From Pteria penguin (taxonomy: Eukaryota > Mollusca > Bivalvia > Pterioida > Pteriidae), in NCBI GenBank assembly GCA_035048485.1, contig CM068593.1, positions 4,907,151 to 4,971,150 on the forward strand: a DNA stretch of 64,000 bases. Reading direction: 5' to 3'. Made by a program: the position numbers and the translations under genes. Shown piece by piece: positions 13,491-24,207 of this stretch. Numbering within the stretch: the stretch's first letter is position 1; the number at the start of each line of letters is the position of its first letter. The notes beneath the pieces are model-generated. The model made no database searches. It was not told the DNA's origin and was given only the letters and a program-made list of their open reading frames with translations.

Positions 13491-14385
13491 TTATCACATT
13501 CTGACAGAGCTTTAGTATCAACAGTACAACTCATAATTAAATACAAATGTAAAATGAACAAATAAAGTGTAACTGTCAAACATAATTAGTGTTATCTAAT
13601 TTCAAGAAAAAAAAACCCTCTGACACAGGGGGTTTTAAAACTGATGTTTAGTATTAAATATCTACTGGAAGAACAAATGACATCCAAGACAACTGAATTT
13701 TTGATTTCTACGTAAGAAGTATTTTGATCATGTGATCTCTGTGGTGGTTTCTTTTTGCTGCATCACCTTGAAGCACAGGGCTGACATTTGTTCATTCTAA
13801 TGACTTCAACCTAGATATTTCAGTGAATTTCAACAGCGTAAACAACTTGTTTACTATCATCTCTGCGAACTTTACCCATACTTCCTTCATGCCTGTCATC
13901 TAACCATCTTCTCTCTTCATTTTCTACACACTTTACTCCTCATTTTTTTCCACTTTAAATCACTTTCCATTCCTTGCCTGTAGATGTGATCACTGCATAT
14001 CCCTATTATTCAGCACACAGTGTACACTTGACATCCTTCTGTATCTCTACATTTTGGTGGGTATTTTACCCTGTATCCAATCTCAGCTAAATCCAGAATC
14101 ATTACATGAATGTGGTATCATCTCCCTCAATACTACGCTGAAAGACTTCCCTGGGTTCTCTTACCATCATTAAGTAGTTCACTACACAGTGGGAAAACAT
14201 GCTATTATAATACTGATCACAATTTTCGTTACTGATTAATTTATTTCCGTTTTGAAATTCCATTCCAGAAGTGTATAATCATCATACAAGGATAAAGCTG
14301 CTTCCCCACTATGACGGTCATGTCAAATGTATGACCTTAAAACTTTAAGATCTTGAAAAATGTTTGACCTTGAACTGACTTTGTG
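13491..14385 (-). other. Downstream flank or 3' UTR of the kinase gene
   Basis: No coding signal. A small hairpin (AAAACCCTC ... GGGGGTTTT, about 13611-13636) and the AATAAA candidate noted separately are the only marks. Confidence 0.4.
14240..14245 (-). promoter_or_regulatory. Candidate poly(A) signal for the kinase gene
   Basis: TTTATT on the plus strand is AATAAA on the minus strand, about 140 nt after the stop codon. The region is AT-rich and other AATAAA words exist farther downstream, so this is only the nearest candidate. Confidence 0.25.
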
Positions 14386-14614
14386 TTATGACAAAAGCCA
14401 TCGATGATTAAGTAGGTCAACAGCAGAAGGTCTGTCGAGAGGATTTCGCCTAAACGTTAATTGTAAAATTTCTCTGCACTCTTCAGATACACTGTCTGGT
14501 AAAGTGAAACGGGGCTTGTCTTCCATAGCAATTTTATAAATGGCTGCCATGGTTTCAAAGTCTGCCCAGGGTGGCTTTTTCGTTAACATTTCTACTATAG
14601 TACAACCAACACTC
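14386..14614 (-). CDS. MAP3K2/3: MAP3K2/3 last coding exon: kinase C-lobe and stop
   Basis: 229 bp; acceptor AATTTTTCAG. The first base completes the Trp codon of ADIW. It encodes SVGCTIVEMLTKKPPWADFE, then TMAAIYKIAMEDKPRFTLPD, then RRNPLDRPSAVDLLNHRWLL. KPPWADFE and MAAIYKIA match KPPWAEFEAMAAIFKIA of MEKK2/3, and RPSA is the helix I motif. The TAA stop is at 14386-14388. The protein ends a few residues after the kinase domain, as in the vertebrate proteins. Confidence 0.97.
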
Positions 14615-15941
14615 CTGAAAAATTGAAAATAGATCTAAATGTTAAATCTCTTATAAAACTGAATATCAAAATTCCTAGTGCATACATGTAAAGCCAAATT
14701 CACGCTTGTATAATCATTCACCTTTTTATAAGTTAATTCCACAGGTACACAAGTACAAACATTTACAGCTTCACAAACAAATTAAAACAATCACTGAAAC
14801 AAAGTGATGCCATTCTCACTGGACTGCATGAAGAGTAGTTTTTTTTTTCAAATACATCGTCAGAGATGACATTGGATAAAACAAAAAACTTAAAGGAAAT
14901 CTAATGTAGTACATCTGAAGTATGGATTGCTAAGGCAAACATGCAAGAAGAAACAGATTCTAGAGCTGAGTTTTTAACAACTTCAGCAGTATGCAGTTGA
15001 TTTATGCCAAAAGCACGTTGTCTTTAGATCATAAAGCTGTAATAAACAATTAAGATATAAATAACCATAAGCCTAATTACATACTGTCACCCTGCGACAG
15101 TTATCAATATTGTGTAAAAATGTCTCTTTATTTATTTTAGTCAATCATTATTGTTGAATAAACACTGTCCAAAGCTGGAATTATTCTTTGCTCATAATAA
15201 TGACAAAGACAGCATCGTTACTGAATACAACTATGGTAATGTTTTGACAATGTGTAATGTAATTCATAAATACATAAACTCGTAAATATATGTCCAACAC
15301 TGAGAGAATTTCCCAGCACTGACCAAGTCAGAGATTAATAAACAAACTTAAAAGAGAATTTCTCAACTTAGATTGACCACATCAGAAATTCTTCAAACAG
15401 TGAGAAAATTTCTCAACATTGACGATGCCAGAGATTCTTCAAATCACTAACTGATATTCTGAATATTTTTAGAAAATTTTAGGGTCAAACACTACTATGA
15501 ACTTGACCTTGCCTATATGACCCTTTATCAAAAACATAATACAGTCTTGCATCAAAAGTAACACATCTGTAAAATGAAGCAGTTAAATATCAATGCTAAC
15601 AATTTTCATGCCAGTTTACATATCATCTTTTTTTATGTTGACCTTGACCTAAGAAGTAAGACTTTAATCTTGGCCATGACATACCACTGTCACACTGGAA
15701 ACAGTTGTGTTAAATATTAGCTTGATCAAGCAAGCATACAGCTGAAATGCTTTACAATCCAGACAAGACAAGTGGGACATACAGATGTATATAGGTATGT
15801 ATGACTATGTAGAGACACGCAGTGCAGTTACTATATCCTCTCCACAACACAGTTATGATTTTGTAAGGAGATCAAAATGACTGACATGACCTGATAACAT
15901 TATAAGTTATGACACATGTACAACATTTGTGATGTCTTTAC
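14615..15941 (-). other. MAP3K2/3: Last intron of the kinase gene
   Basis: Bounded by donor GTAAAG and acceptor TTTTTCAG. About 15290-15440 holds three decayed copies of a segment with GAGAATTTCTCAACATTGAC. No other feature. Confidence 0.85.
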
Positions 15942-16116
15942 CATATATCAGCCTTTCTGCCATAACCTTCTCCATTGATGACCTCTGGTGCCATCCAATA
16001 TGGCGTTCCCACCACAGACTTGAGCCCTGCTGCACTACAGATTGTTTGTAGTCGTTTAGAAGCACCAAAGTCACCCAGTTTTACGTTGCCATCTTTGTCT
16101 CGTAAAATATTAGCAG
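15942..16116 (-). CDS. MAP3K2/3: MAP3K2/3 exon: DFG, activation loop and APE
   Basis: 175 bp; acceptor TATTTTCAG, donor ATATG|GTAAAG. It encodes [20 protein letters not shown], then [20 protein letters not shown], then [17 protein letters not shown]. It nearly matches MEKK2/3 in this region. Family HRDIKGAN is here HRDIKAAN, a mild change; DFG and APE are intact. The Ser of KSVVGTPYW aligns with the activation-loop Ser (Ser526) of human MEKK3, by inference. Confidence 0.97.
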
Positions 16117-16475
16117 CTGAAAATATAATCCATATTGTGCATCTTATATAAGGTTCAAATAATAAATTTCATACTAAAAATTCACATGTTAAGAAAGAAA
16201 ACTTGAGATAAATAAACAAATTTGATAGGTAACATACATACTTCGGTTTAACATGTAATGAAACAAGATAAATGACCAGGATTTAAAGTGATGTCACTTT
16301 AGTTAATAATAATAAATGTTGAATTTGTTTTAAGATATCTACATACTGCATTGTTAAATTAATTCACCAATCTTATCATGTCTTTGACAATGACCTATGA
16401 TGCCAGGTCATGTGACTAAATGCATGTGACATGCAAGTTGCATGACTGTAAATTAGCTTCAAGTCATAATCTTAC

Positions 16476-16605
16476 CTTTAATATCTCTGTGGACAATAAC
16501 ATTTTTATGAAGGTATGCGAGACCATCTAATATTTGCCGTGAATGTCTCCGCGCTACAGCTTCTGTTAAGGCCCCATAACGATTTAAAACATCCTTTACT
16601 GAACC
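16476..16605 (-). CDS. MAP3K2/3: MAP3K2/3 exon: kinase helices D-E and catalytic loop start
   Basis: 130 bp; acceptor TTTATTGAAG, donor AAAG|GTAAGA. It encodes [20 protein letters not shown], then [20 protein letters not shown], then DIK. GGSVKD and YGALTE match MEKK3 (GGSVKDQLKAYGALTE). The HRD Asp and catalytic-loop Lys are present. Confidence 0.96.
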
Positions 16606-16810
16606 CTTCAATAAACCCAAAAACATTGTTATTATTCCAATTCAGTTTTCATTATCTAAAGTAATCTCATCACTACAAGTGAAAAATCCACAAAGATAGG
16701 AATTCCAGATGGTAACATTCAGTTCATATCCTGTGACTTATTGCCTTGAGTAAGCTGATGCTATGAAAGAAGACCTTGATATTTGTTTTTGTCAAATAAC
16801 TGGTCAGAAG

Positions 16811-16955
16811 TCGTCAAGTGCTAATTTTCAAATTTTAGAGCTAACTTGACTTAAAAACTAGAAAACTGACGCATTAGTCATCAAGAAGAAGTGCTAATTT
16901 TCAAGTTTCAGGGCTAACTTGATTTAAAAACAAGAAAACTGACACATTAGAAAGT
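16811..16955. repeat. 73-bp direct duplication in an intron
   Basis: GTGCTAATTTTCAA at 16818 and again at 16891 with similar flanks (GAGCTAACTTGA, GAAAACTGAC). Two diverged copies. Confidence 0.75.
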
Positions 16956-17125
16956 CATCTGTCAAGTCCATGCATCATTTATGTAAATCTATTCGGGTAA
17001 TGTCAATCTCTCAAAAGACACAGAAAGTACTAATGGGCAGACAGACTGTCAGACAGAATGATTACTATTACAGAGGGACATTCACCAGATGGTGGGACCT
17101 AATAAAAGGTTTGCTTCTTAAGTTT

Positions 17126-17240
17126 AGCAACCAAACACTATACAACTTCCTCCTGACATATACTCTATGAAAAATATGTGTAACAACCAAACACTATATG
17201 ACTTACTCCTGACATATATTCCATGAAAATATGTAAAGAT
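17126..17240. repeat. 56-bp tandem duplication including an exon end and splice donor
   Basis: CCAAACACTATA at 17131 and 17187 fixes a 56-bp step. The right copy holds the real exon end (17207) and donor GTAAGT. In the left copy the matching bases read GGAAGT, so the GT is lost. See findings. Confidence 0.85.
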
Positions 17241-17332
17241 TGTTCTGTCTGACTGCATCCAAAGTAGGTCACAATCCTCTCATGTTCAAAGTTTCGTAAC
17301 AGTTGAATTTCATTCTCTAATGCACGCACCTC
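17207..17332 (-). CDS. MAP3K2/3: MAP3K2/3 exon: kinase helix C to hinge
   Basis: 42 codons in phase 0; acceptor TTATTAAAG, donor TCAGGA|GTAAGT. It encodes [20 protein letters not shown], then [20 protein letters not shown], then SG. The Glu of ENEIQLL is the helix C Glu that pairs with the catalytic Lys; Met of IFMEYM is the gatekeeper. Directly downstream of the donor is a 56-bp duplication that carries a dead copy of this splice site (17150). Confidence 0.96.
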
Positions 17333-17684
17333 CTTTAATAAGAAAGCAGAATAGAAAATATACAGAATGATGTAATACATCTAGTACATTCAAACTTTTT
17401 CTTCTACAAATATTTCCAATAGGTAACCTTGTGATAATCATTTTTATTTATCATGAAAGTCTGTTTACTTATTACTTATTAGTGTTGAACACAGAGTACA
17501 GCAAACTATGCAAGTTTCTCATAGATTTTATTTATTTTTTTAGAGCATAAATTTTTTATAATTGCAGTATTTCCATGTCAAGCTATATTCAAAATATAAA
17601 AACCTCTTTCTACAAATAAAATCAAAGGACTCAAAAGTCCTGAGAGTCGGCTTTGCTGATTTTAAGTATGTAATCATTTTACCA

Positions 17685-17735
17685 TTTTAGTGGCGGATTC
17701 AGGATTTCAGGAAAATGGGGGGGGGCGGCAAAAAT
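17685..17735. mobile_element. Fragment of a GCGGAT...GGGGGGG-type MITE
   Basis: GTGGCGGATTCAGGATTTCA followed by a run of nine G resembles the terminus of the MITE at 50884-51082 and the fragment near 63292. A 137-codon plus-strand open frame starting here is not a gene. Confidence 0.45.
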
Positions 17736-18189
17736 TAGGTCTTTGTTGCAACTACATCGTCATTATACTTATGTACAAAATGCTAATAAAATTTGCTCTC
17801 TTCATACTATCTTACGGCAAAGAGTTTGCAATTGCTTGTATCCGAAATGAACGTGCAATCGACAACTTCATGGCAACAAGTTTTACTGCATTGTTGTCAC
17901 GAGTCGAAGCTGAGCCAAGGAACGACATTCCTTCAAGTGGGACATTAAATAGCCATCTTATTCACGATTCTCATAATGTTTTAACATCATTTATATTTAG
18001 AAACATACAACATTTACCTAAATATTTATATTGCATTTTCATTACCAGAGGAAATGCGGGAAGATCGATCTTTAAATTTGTCGTATATGTGAAAAAGAAC
18101 TAAAGTTCCAGAACATGTTGGGGAAAACTTTAATTGAAATATCTCGATAAAAACAAGCGATACAGGATCAAGACAAATGCTATGTCTGG

Positions 18190-18510
18190 AGAATTTCATA
18201 CTGTCCTCATGGTAAATATCTTATTTCTGTCTGATTTCATACTGTCCTCATGGTCAATGTCTTATTTCTGTCTGATTTCATACTCTCCTCATGGTAAATG
18301 TCTTATTTCTGTCTGATTTCATACTGTCCTCATGGTAAATATCTTATTTCTGTCTGATTTCATACTGTCCTCATGGTTAATGTCTTATTTCTGTCTGATT
18401 TCATACTGTCCTGGTGGTCAATGTCTGATTTCATACCGTCCTCATGGTAAATATCTTATTTCTGTCTGATTTCATACTGTCCTCGTGGTCAATGTCTTAT
18501 TGCTGCCTGA
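18190..18510. repeat. 41-bp tandem repeat, about 7 copies, in an intron
   Basis: Unit contains TTTCATACTGTCCTCATGGT and AAATATCTTATTTCTGTCTGA. One copy is shortened near 18420. Confidence 0.92.
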
Positions 18511-18517
18511 TTTTAGA

Positions 18518-18605
18518 CTCGGGCACTCCGCACCCTCATGTCGAAAACCAGGCCTACTCCATTGATAGGACAGCTACTAGGGTGAAAGTATGAAATACCG
18601 ATTAC
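18518..18605. repeat. Dispersed repeat, copy 1
   Basis: The segment with CCGCACCC, GGCCTACTCCATTGATAG and GAAAGTATGAAATACC resembles 61866-61955 (CGCGCCC, GCCTACTCCATTGGCTAG). Type of element unknown. Confidence 0.55.
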
Positions 18606-18856
18606 TTATCAAACTTTAATCATGTGCATAAACTGTACAATTAGAGACATACAAATAGAGACATACAAAGACAATGGATCAGGTTCTATGTTATCTACAA
18701 TTGGATATAAAATACTTGAATTGAGGTTACATGTTGCTAATATATAAAACAAAACAACAATAAGATGTTTTAGTTAATAAGATTTTCATTAAGCAAGACT
18801 CAAACAGCCAGCTCACATTGTAGGTACCTAAGATATTTATAAAACTTGTAACTTAC

Positions 18857-19005
18857 TTTAGAGGTTTCAGCATTCACATTTTCTAGAGTAACCACTTTCA
18901 TGGCAAACACTCTTCCTGTGTCCTCATCATAAATCTGGAAGACTTCTCCAAACGCACCACTCCCCAGACGTGGTCCATGGCGCCATCTGGTGGGTGCTCT
19001 AGGTG
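18857..19005 (-). CDS. MAP3K2/3: MAP3K2/3 exon: kinase N-lobe, glycine loop and catalytic Lys
   Basis: 149 bp; acceptor ATCTTGTAG, donor TCTAAA|GTAAGT. With the split Ser codon it encodes SPRAPTRWRHGPRLGSGAFG, then EVFQIYDEDTGRVFAMKVV, then TLENVNAETSK. GSGAFG is the glycine-rich loop and the Lys of AMKVV is the ATP-binding Lys. DEDTGR matches DVDTGREL of MEKK2/3 and NAETSK matches SPETSK. The N-lobe is complete and undamaged. Confidence 0.96.
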
Positions 19006-19366
19006 CTACAAGATATATAAGTCTTAGATATATTTTAAACTTTAAAACATCATTTTTGAATACAAGTTTTGATTAGTGTGAATCAATGGCAGTGTTGATA
19101 ATTTTGACTTGTACATGGTTCTTATAAAAGAACAATTAGAAAATGCGTTTTAATTAAGCCAAAAGCTTATAGAAGCTGAAAGGTCACCAGTAGAGAAGAC
19201 ATCTTCTAAGACTGATTGATTGATACTAGCCCAGAGGACACCAACAGAGCTGAGCGGAAACCACCTGGGTAGATAATATAGACAATATGGATAAAGTACC
19301 TACTTGTTGGAAAAAATACAAAAAAAAATCGAGGAGCAAAGTGAAGAACTGAACTTCAGATTATGA

Positions 19367-19516
19367 GAATCTAGAATAACCTCAAGTCCCACATTGAAAG
19401 ATACCAGTCGTAGGTGACGTGCTTCAACATAATCCCAACCGAAGCAGCTGGGATGTTGAAGCATGTTGCCCATGACTGATATCTTTCGATCTGGGACGAA
19501 AGGTGATTCTTGATTC
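19367..19516. mobile_element. Palindromic MITE, about 150 bp
   Basis: Two arms of about 68 bp, 19367-19436 and 19447-19516, are inverted copies at roughly 80% identity. They share GAATC at the ends, CGAAAGATATCAGTC-type sequence and TGCTTCAACAT near the centre. The spacer is about 10 bp. Confidence 0.82.
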
Positions 19517-19788
19517 TTTTTCTCGCTAATTAGCCTTTAAATTAATGCCTATAGATTATCTTGCTCTAAACATAAAACATAAAAAGCATGCTATAGTAGC
19601 ATGACGTCACAAGTAAGCGGTCACCTTGTGCAAGATCAATGTGCTAGATCGAGTGATCTACGACCCTACTTCCGGTGGAATTCTTCGGTCTCATATGTGA
19701 GAGAACTACATCCTCCTATTAGATAGGTCAGATTAGTGTGATCCACTTTGTTAATCAAGTTATATAACTTATACGAGTAAATACTTAC

Positions 19789-20103
19789 ATTTTGAGAGAC
19801 TTAATTCCTGTAATTGTAATGCTGTGGGGCTATCTAAATCACTGTTACGCTTGAATAATAATCTACCCTCGGGAGAGTCCATATCGGGGTCTGGGGGGAG
19901 ACCACTACTATTACTACTTGAGCTCACAGTAGATATTGTCCCTTCACTCCCCCTTGATGTAATAGAACGTAATGTTCCTGTCTGTAATTCTGGCCTACGA
20001 GTTATATTAGTACTGGCCCGCGGGAAAGTCCTATTCCCTGGTACATCCGTATTGATGGATTCAAACCCTCTTGGGAATGTCCCAAATCGTCCTCGTCCTT
20101 CAC
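19789..20103 (-). CDS. MAP3K2/3: MAP3K2/3 exon: linker up to the kinase domain
   Basis: 315 bp; acceptor TGTGTTTCAG, donor AAAAT|GTAAGT. It encodes GEGRGRFGTFPRGFES, RTFPRAS, ITSRGSEGTISTVSSSSNSS, LPPDPDMDSPEG and KRNSDLDSPTALQLQELSLS. GTFPRGF and RTFPRA match GTYPRRY and KTFPRAR of vertebrate MEKK2/3, in the same order. The region is low-complexity and Ser-rich, as in the family. A plus-strand open frame over the same bases is a shadow. Confidence 0.92.
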
Positions 20104-20893
20104 CTGAAACACAAAAAAAATCATAATATCTTTATATAGAATCTGATTCTCTACTCTCAAAACAATTGCTCTGACGATTTTCAAAATGATTGTTTTTCAT
20201 GACTCAAAGTCCAAAGACGGTGCAAGATGAACAGGTATTTAATTATCTCAATTACACTTAAGTTATAAAGCAGATTCTACTGTCAACATATTTAACGCAT
20301 ACAAATGCTGAAAATGTGTATTGCTTAGGACCAGAAATGAACACAGCATTCTGACAGAAAATGTGTATTGCTTAGGAACAGAAATGTTAAAGAATGTGAT
20401 GTTTCTCACATTGAAAGAATATGACATCCTGTAAAACACTTTTGAATCATGAGGACTTCACTTTCACACCATTTTGCAAGTATGAATTCACATGACAATA
20501 AAGTCCTGAACATCCTGGATCTGACTATAATACTATAGCATGTAAATGGCTTCTAGCAAATTTATGTCACTATAATAAATAAGTAACAGTTTACAATAAA
20601 GATCATAAAAATGTATATATAATTATATATACAGGAAATGACCATGATAATAGATTGACCATAAAATAATAGATATGATTAAAACAGTAAACTAGAATAT
20701 ATATATAGGCTTATAAAAATATTCTCTATCACCCTCCATTAGAGAGATCCTTAACTGATATACATAAACACTGTATCCATACATTTTCAGACACTGGCCG
20801 GTATTGAGAAAAAAGTATACTCATTTTGTAAACTCTATGAACGGTGGTAGAAGCATTCGGTATAAATATATCTTTCATAAAACCATTTGCTAC

Positions 20894-21154
20894 AGGCCAG
20901 GGGCCAGTTGTTCGAAACTTTAACCACTGGTTAAGGTTACCAGTGGTTAAAGTTTGAGAGACAATTAATTCAATTTATAAGATTTCTGTATAAAACTATT
21001 ATAATACTTTATAAAGCTTGTTTCACATGCTACAAATCAGTACACATACTATGACATAAAATCTTGTCATTTCTAAGATATACTCAGATGAAACTAAACC
21101 AGTGCTTAGCTTAACCAACAGTTAAAGTTTCGAACAACTGTCCCCAGGTGGCTG
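20894..21154. mobile_element. MITE with TIR containing CAGTTGTTCGAAACTTTAAC
   Basis: The left end has CAGTTGTTCGAAACTTTAAC (about 20905-20924) and the right end carries the reverse complement (about 21122-21141), with matching GGCCAGG/CCTGGGG flanks. The left end also holds a second palindrome around AACCACTGGTTAA and TTACCAGTGGTT. Lies in an intron. Confidence 0.82.
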
Positions 21155-21441
21155 AAAATATGTACAATGTTTTTGTCTATTATATGTGCTCTTTGTACCA
21201 TAAAAAGACCTTCTGCTGCATATTCTCAAACATGAGTGTACTGGTTTTTGTCTGTCATATTCAACAAGACCAGCGATAAAGAAATTACAACCTCTTACTA
21301 TAGGTGGCAGCTATGAGAAAACAATTTAATTTCAATTCAATTCACTCTCAGTTAAACTTGAGGTATCTACTGCTTTCTCACTTCTAAGTTACATTAAAAC
21401 ATGTACCACATAAAATATAAAACTAATGTAAACGTAGATAC

Positions 21442-21509
21442 CTTCACTTGTGTCAGAAAGAATACTTCTCCTGGAAGTACTCCTGCCTCGGAAAGGATAT
21501 GTGTCACCA
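21442..21509 (-). CDS. MAP3K2/3: MAP3K2/3 exon: short Arg/Ser-rich linker exon
   Basis: A 68-bp exon; acceptor TTATTTCAG, donor GAAG|GTATCT. It encodes GDTYPFRGRSTSRRSILSDT, then SE. The RSTSRRS stretch is a likely phosphorylation-rich linker, by inference only. It joins in frame to the preceding CC and to the following exon through a split Gly codon. Confidence 0.83.
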
Positions 21510-21557
21510 CTGAAATAAATCACACCATGTAATTAAGGATAGAAATAATACTACATT

Positions 21558-21632
21558 CATGCTATAAAAGAGAAAACAAAAGACATCCGACAAAGCTGTA
21601 TGACACAAATCACCAAGGACATGCACACAAAA
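21558..21632. repeat. Dispersed repeat, copy 1 of a 75-bp segment
   Basis: CTATAAAAGAGAAAACAAAA, CTGTATGACACAAATCA and CAAGGAC also occur in the same order at 61439-61514 with about 85% identity. Element type unknown. Confidence 0.7.
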
Positions 21633-22543
21633 AATGATAATAGTAGAATATACATGGAAAATGACATTACAAAAAATCTGAATGTGCTGCGGTTACGATG
21701 CCAACTTAGGACAGTCAATAGATGATTTCCGAGTTATATTCAAACTATGGACATCGCTTACTTTGGCAATATTTTATTTATGATGTAATAATCTTATCTT
21801 TAGATATATGACGTCAGTGCTACCAAGTATGACGTCACAATCAGTTGTCCGTAGTCTGACTTGTAAAATCTAGGTTTTTAATGATCCTATCCAGTTACTT
21901 GAAAATAGCCTATTGAAGTAACAAACGTCATTCAATTGGTGTGGTTAACTGGTTTAGGGTCGTCCACCTTCCCACTCACCGTAAAAGCAGCACAGTCAAA
22001 GGACACAAATTAAAAAATTTATAAATTTATAAGGAATACATATATGTATATGATTAAGATGATGACCCATGTGTACCGAACACAGATTGTTTTATCACCA
22101 TGTATATGCACAACCACTGTAATTGCCTGAGATAAAGCTTTCTAGACCTATGCAGTTTATTTCTGTATAAAGTACATTGATCGGTGACATGATAACGCCC
22201 CTTATTTGACCCACTTTTCAGCACAGAAAATAATGTTTGGCAGACTTTTGTTTGTTATGCTTATGACGTCATAATTAAAATGTTCGACATTTCCAATCTT
22301 GCATGACATCTCAAAGTTGTATTTTGCCCTAGAGTGCTTGACATTAACAAAAGTATGTCATTCTGGATAAACGTTACGCTGTCATGGGACACCAACTGTT
22401 TCTTTCAATTTATAACTTCCCTCCGAATTGATTTGCTGATGTGGTTTATAAATAGGAAATGGAAGTTTCCAGCTGAATATTTTGGCGTTAAAAGTGCATA
22501 TATCTAGAATAAGTGTCTATTATCATTAATTATTATTACTTAC

Positions 22544-22611
22544 GGACTACTGATATAATTACTATCGTTGCTATACAGTGAAGTGGTGCTGCCATCTGTA
22601 TTGCGATACAT
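22544..22611 (-). CDS. MAP3K2/3: MAP3K2/3 exon: short linker exon
   Basis: A 68-bp exon entered in phase 0 after ATTTTGTAG and left after two bases of a codon at CC|GTAAGT. It encodes MYRNTDGSTTSLYSNDSNY then ISS, a polar Ser/Thr/Asn-rich linker. I see no family motif inside; inclusion rests on clean splice sites and exact phase fit with both neighbours (the CC of this exon plus T of the next makes Pro). Confidence 0.8.
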
Positions 22612-23096
22612 CTACAAAATAAATCAAAGGCTTGAAGAGCCACAAAGGCGTCGAGCTAAATTTGATTTAAAGCTGTCAAAAGTAGCAGAAATTGACCAGT
22701 CGTGTTCATCTTTATTGTTGAATTCCAATAATTTTTTGAATAGAGTAAAAATAAAAGCTTAAGGACCAACAGCCATATATCATATAATACATCATCTTAA
22801 CATTTTATTGTTCTTTACATCATTCTTGCAGAAATATGTTAAATATTTTTTTTACAAAGAATGTACATGTGAAATCAATCGAACACCATTGCCATTTTTT
22901 TACAAAGAAATGGACGAGTTGTTACCATTGCCTGTAAAATATGGAAGCCTTATGCTTGATTTGGTCTAGGTTACTGTTTTTGTCTACGCTACTAACACTG
23001 ACACTAGGGCCAACAGTTTCTATATATCGTCCAAACCCACTAGTTATTCGGTCGTTTATTGTATGTGTACGTGTAAGGGCTACAACGCCATGCCGT

Positions 23097-24207
23097 TCGC
23101 CGTAATGACGCAAGCAGATTGTGCATCACAATCGCACTTTATCGGTTGATTTGGAATAAAATCTTCACATGTAAGTTCTACGTAATTTATTTTTCATGCA
23201 TTCAATCTAAAATTCTGTCTTAATCCATGCTATCATCCTTTACATCCGCATTAAATTTTGTAGGCGATTTGAAAACTTTCTCAGCTGCCAGTTTTTATGC
23301 CCTCATGGGAACTTTTCCAGGTATGTGGAAGACCATGTGATATATACACATGCTACTTCCCTAATAAGGAAAAAAGGAGGCGTGGCTTTAGAAATTTTAG
23401 CGGGAAAATTCACAACTGCGCAAAAACAAGTAATCCCCATTAACATAAAGCTATTTGGCTTTGTGACCAACATCTTGATCATTTAATGCTATTCCGATTA
23501 CACCTTAAACTTTTTAAATAGCTATGCTTGTTTAAGATAGACTGGAGTTACCTGCTCTAGCTTGCTATCGCTGTGCGAAGAGACAATTGCATGTGACCAC
23601 CGCCATTTTGTAGAGGCTATTCCCTGTCCAGCAAGTGCTTTTTATAGCACAGACGGTAAGGGCAGATAAGAAGCTGTACACACTGCGTGTAGTTATTTTT
23701 AAAATTCTTCTGCAGTAGCATACACTGCATAAGTATACAGTACCTGATGTAATTTACGAGAGGCTCGTGCCTTGAGGATGTAATTAATTTTGTTGATATT
23801 TGTTGATTCTAGGTTAAATGAATGAAACAAAGCGAAATCCAGTGAGATAAAAATAACTGATAACGCATCACTTGAACCTATGTCAGCCTCGTTATGAAAT
23901 ATCTTTGTGATACGCATTGCCAGTCTATGATTCTATGAAATATTTTATTTGTTCTTTTTTAGACTGAAATTTATATCTACATATATTATTATTATATTAT
24001 TTATATTATTATATATATATTTCGAAGATCGCGCGATCGGTTTTCATATTGGCGCTTAATGTCAAATTAGACCTTGATCGCGTGTTACAAGCGTTCTACT
24101 ACGATTTCTCCAAATAAGGCAATATGTCACTTGGTCTTCCCCATATTTGGAAAAATTCACATGAAGTGCGATTGTAATTCATAATCGGTTTGCGTCATCA
24201 CGGCGAA
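23097..24207. mobile_element. Possible 1.1-kb non-autonomous DNA transposon
   Basis: The 43-bp segment 23097-23139 (starts CGCCGTAATGACGCAA, ends CAATCGCACTTT) recurs inverted at 24164-24207 with about 80% identity, so the pair can be terminal inverted repeats. No transposase remnant was recognised between them and no clear target duplication seen. Lies in an intron. Confidence 0.5.

Noticed and set aside
13606..13640. Terminator-like hairpin followed by a T run on the minus strand
   Set aside because: Rho-independent terminators are bacterial; in this eukaryotic context it is a chance hairpin.
17690..18103. 137-codon plus-strand open frame in a kinase intron
   Set aside because: It starts in a MITE fragment with a G run, shows no known family and has no splice or promoter context.
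19824..20126. 100-codon plus-strand open frame
   Set aside because: It is the antisense shadow of the real kinase linker exon at 19789-20103.
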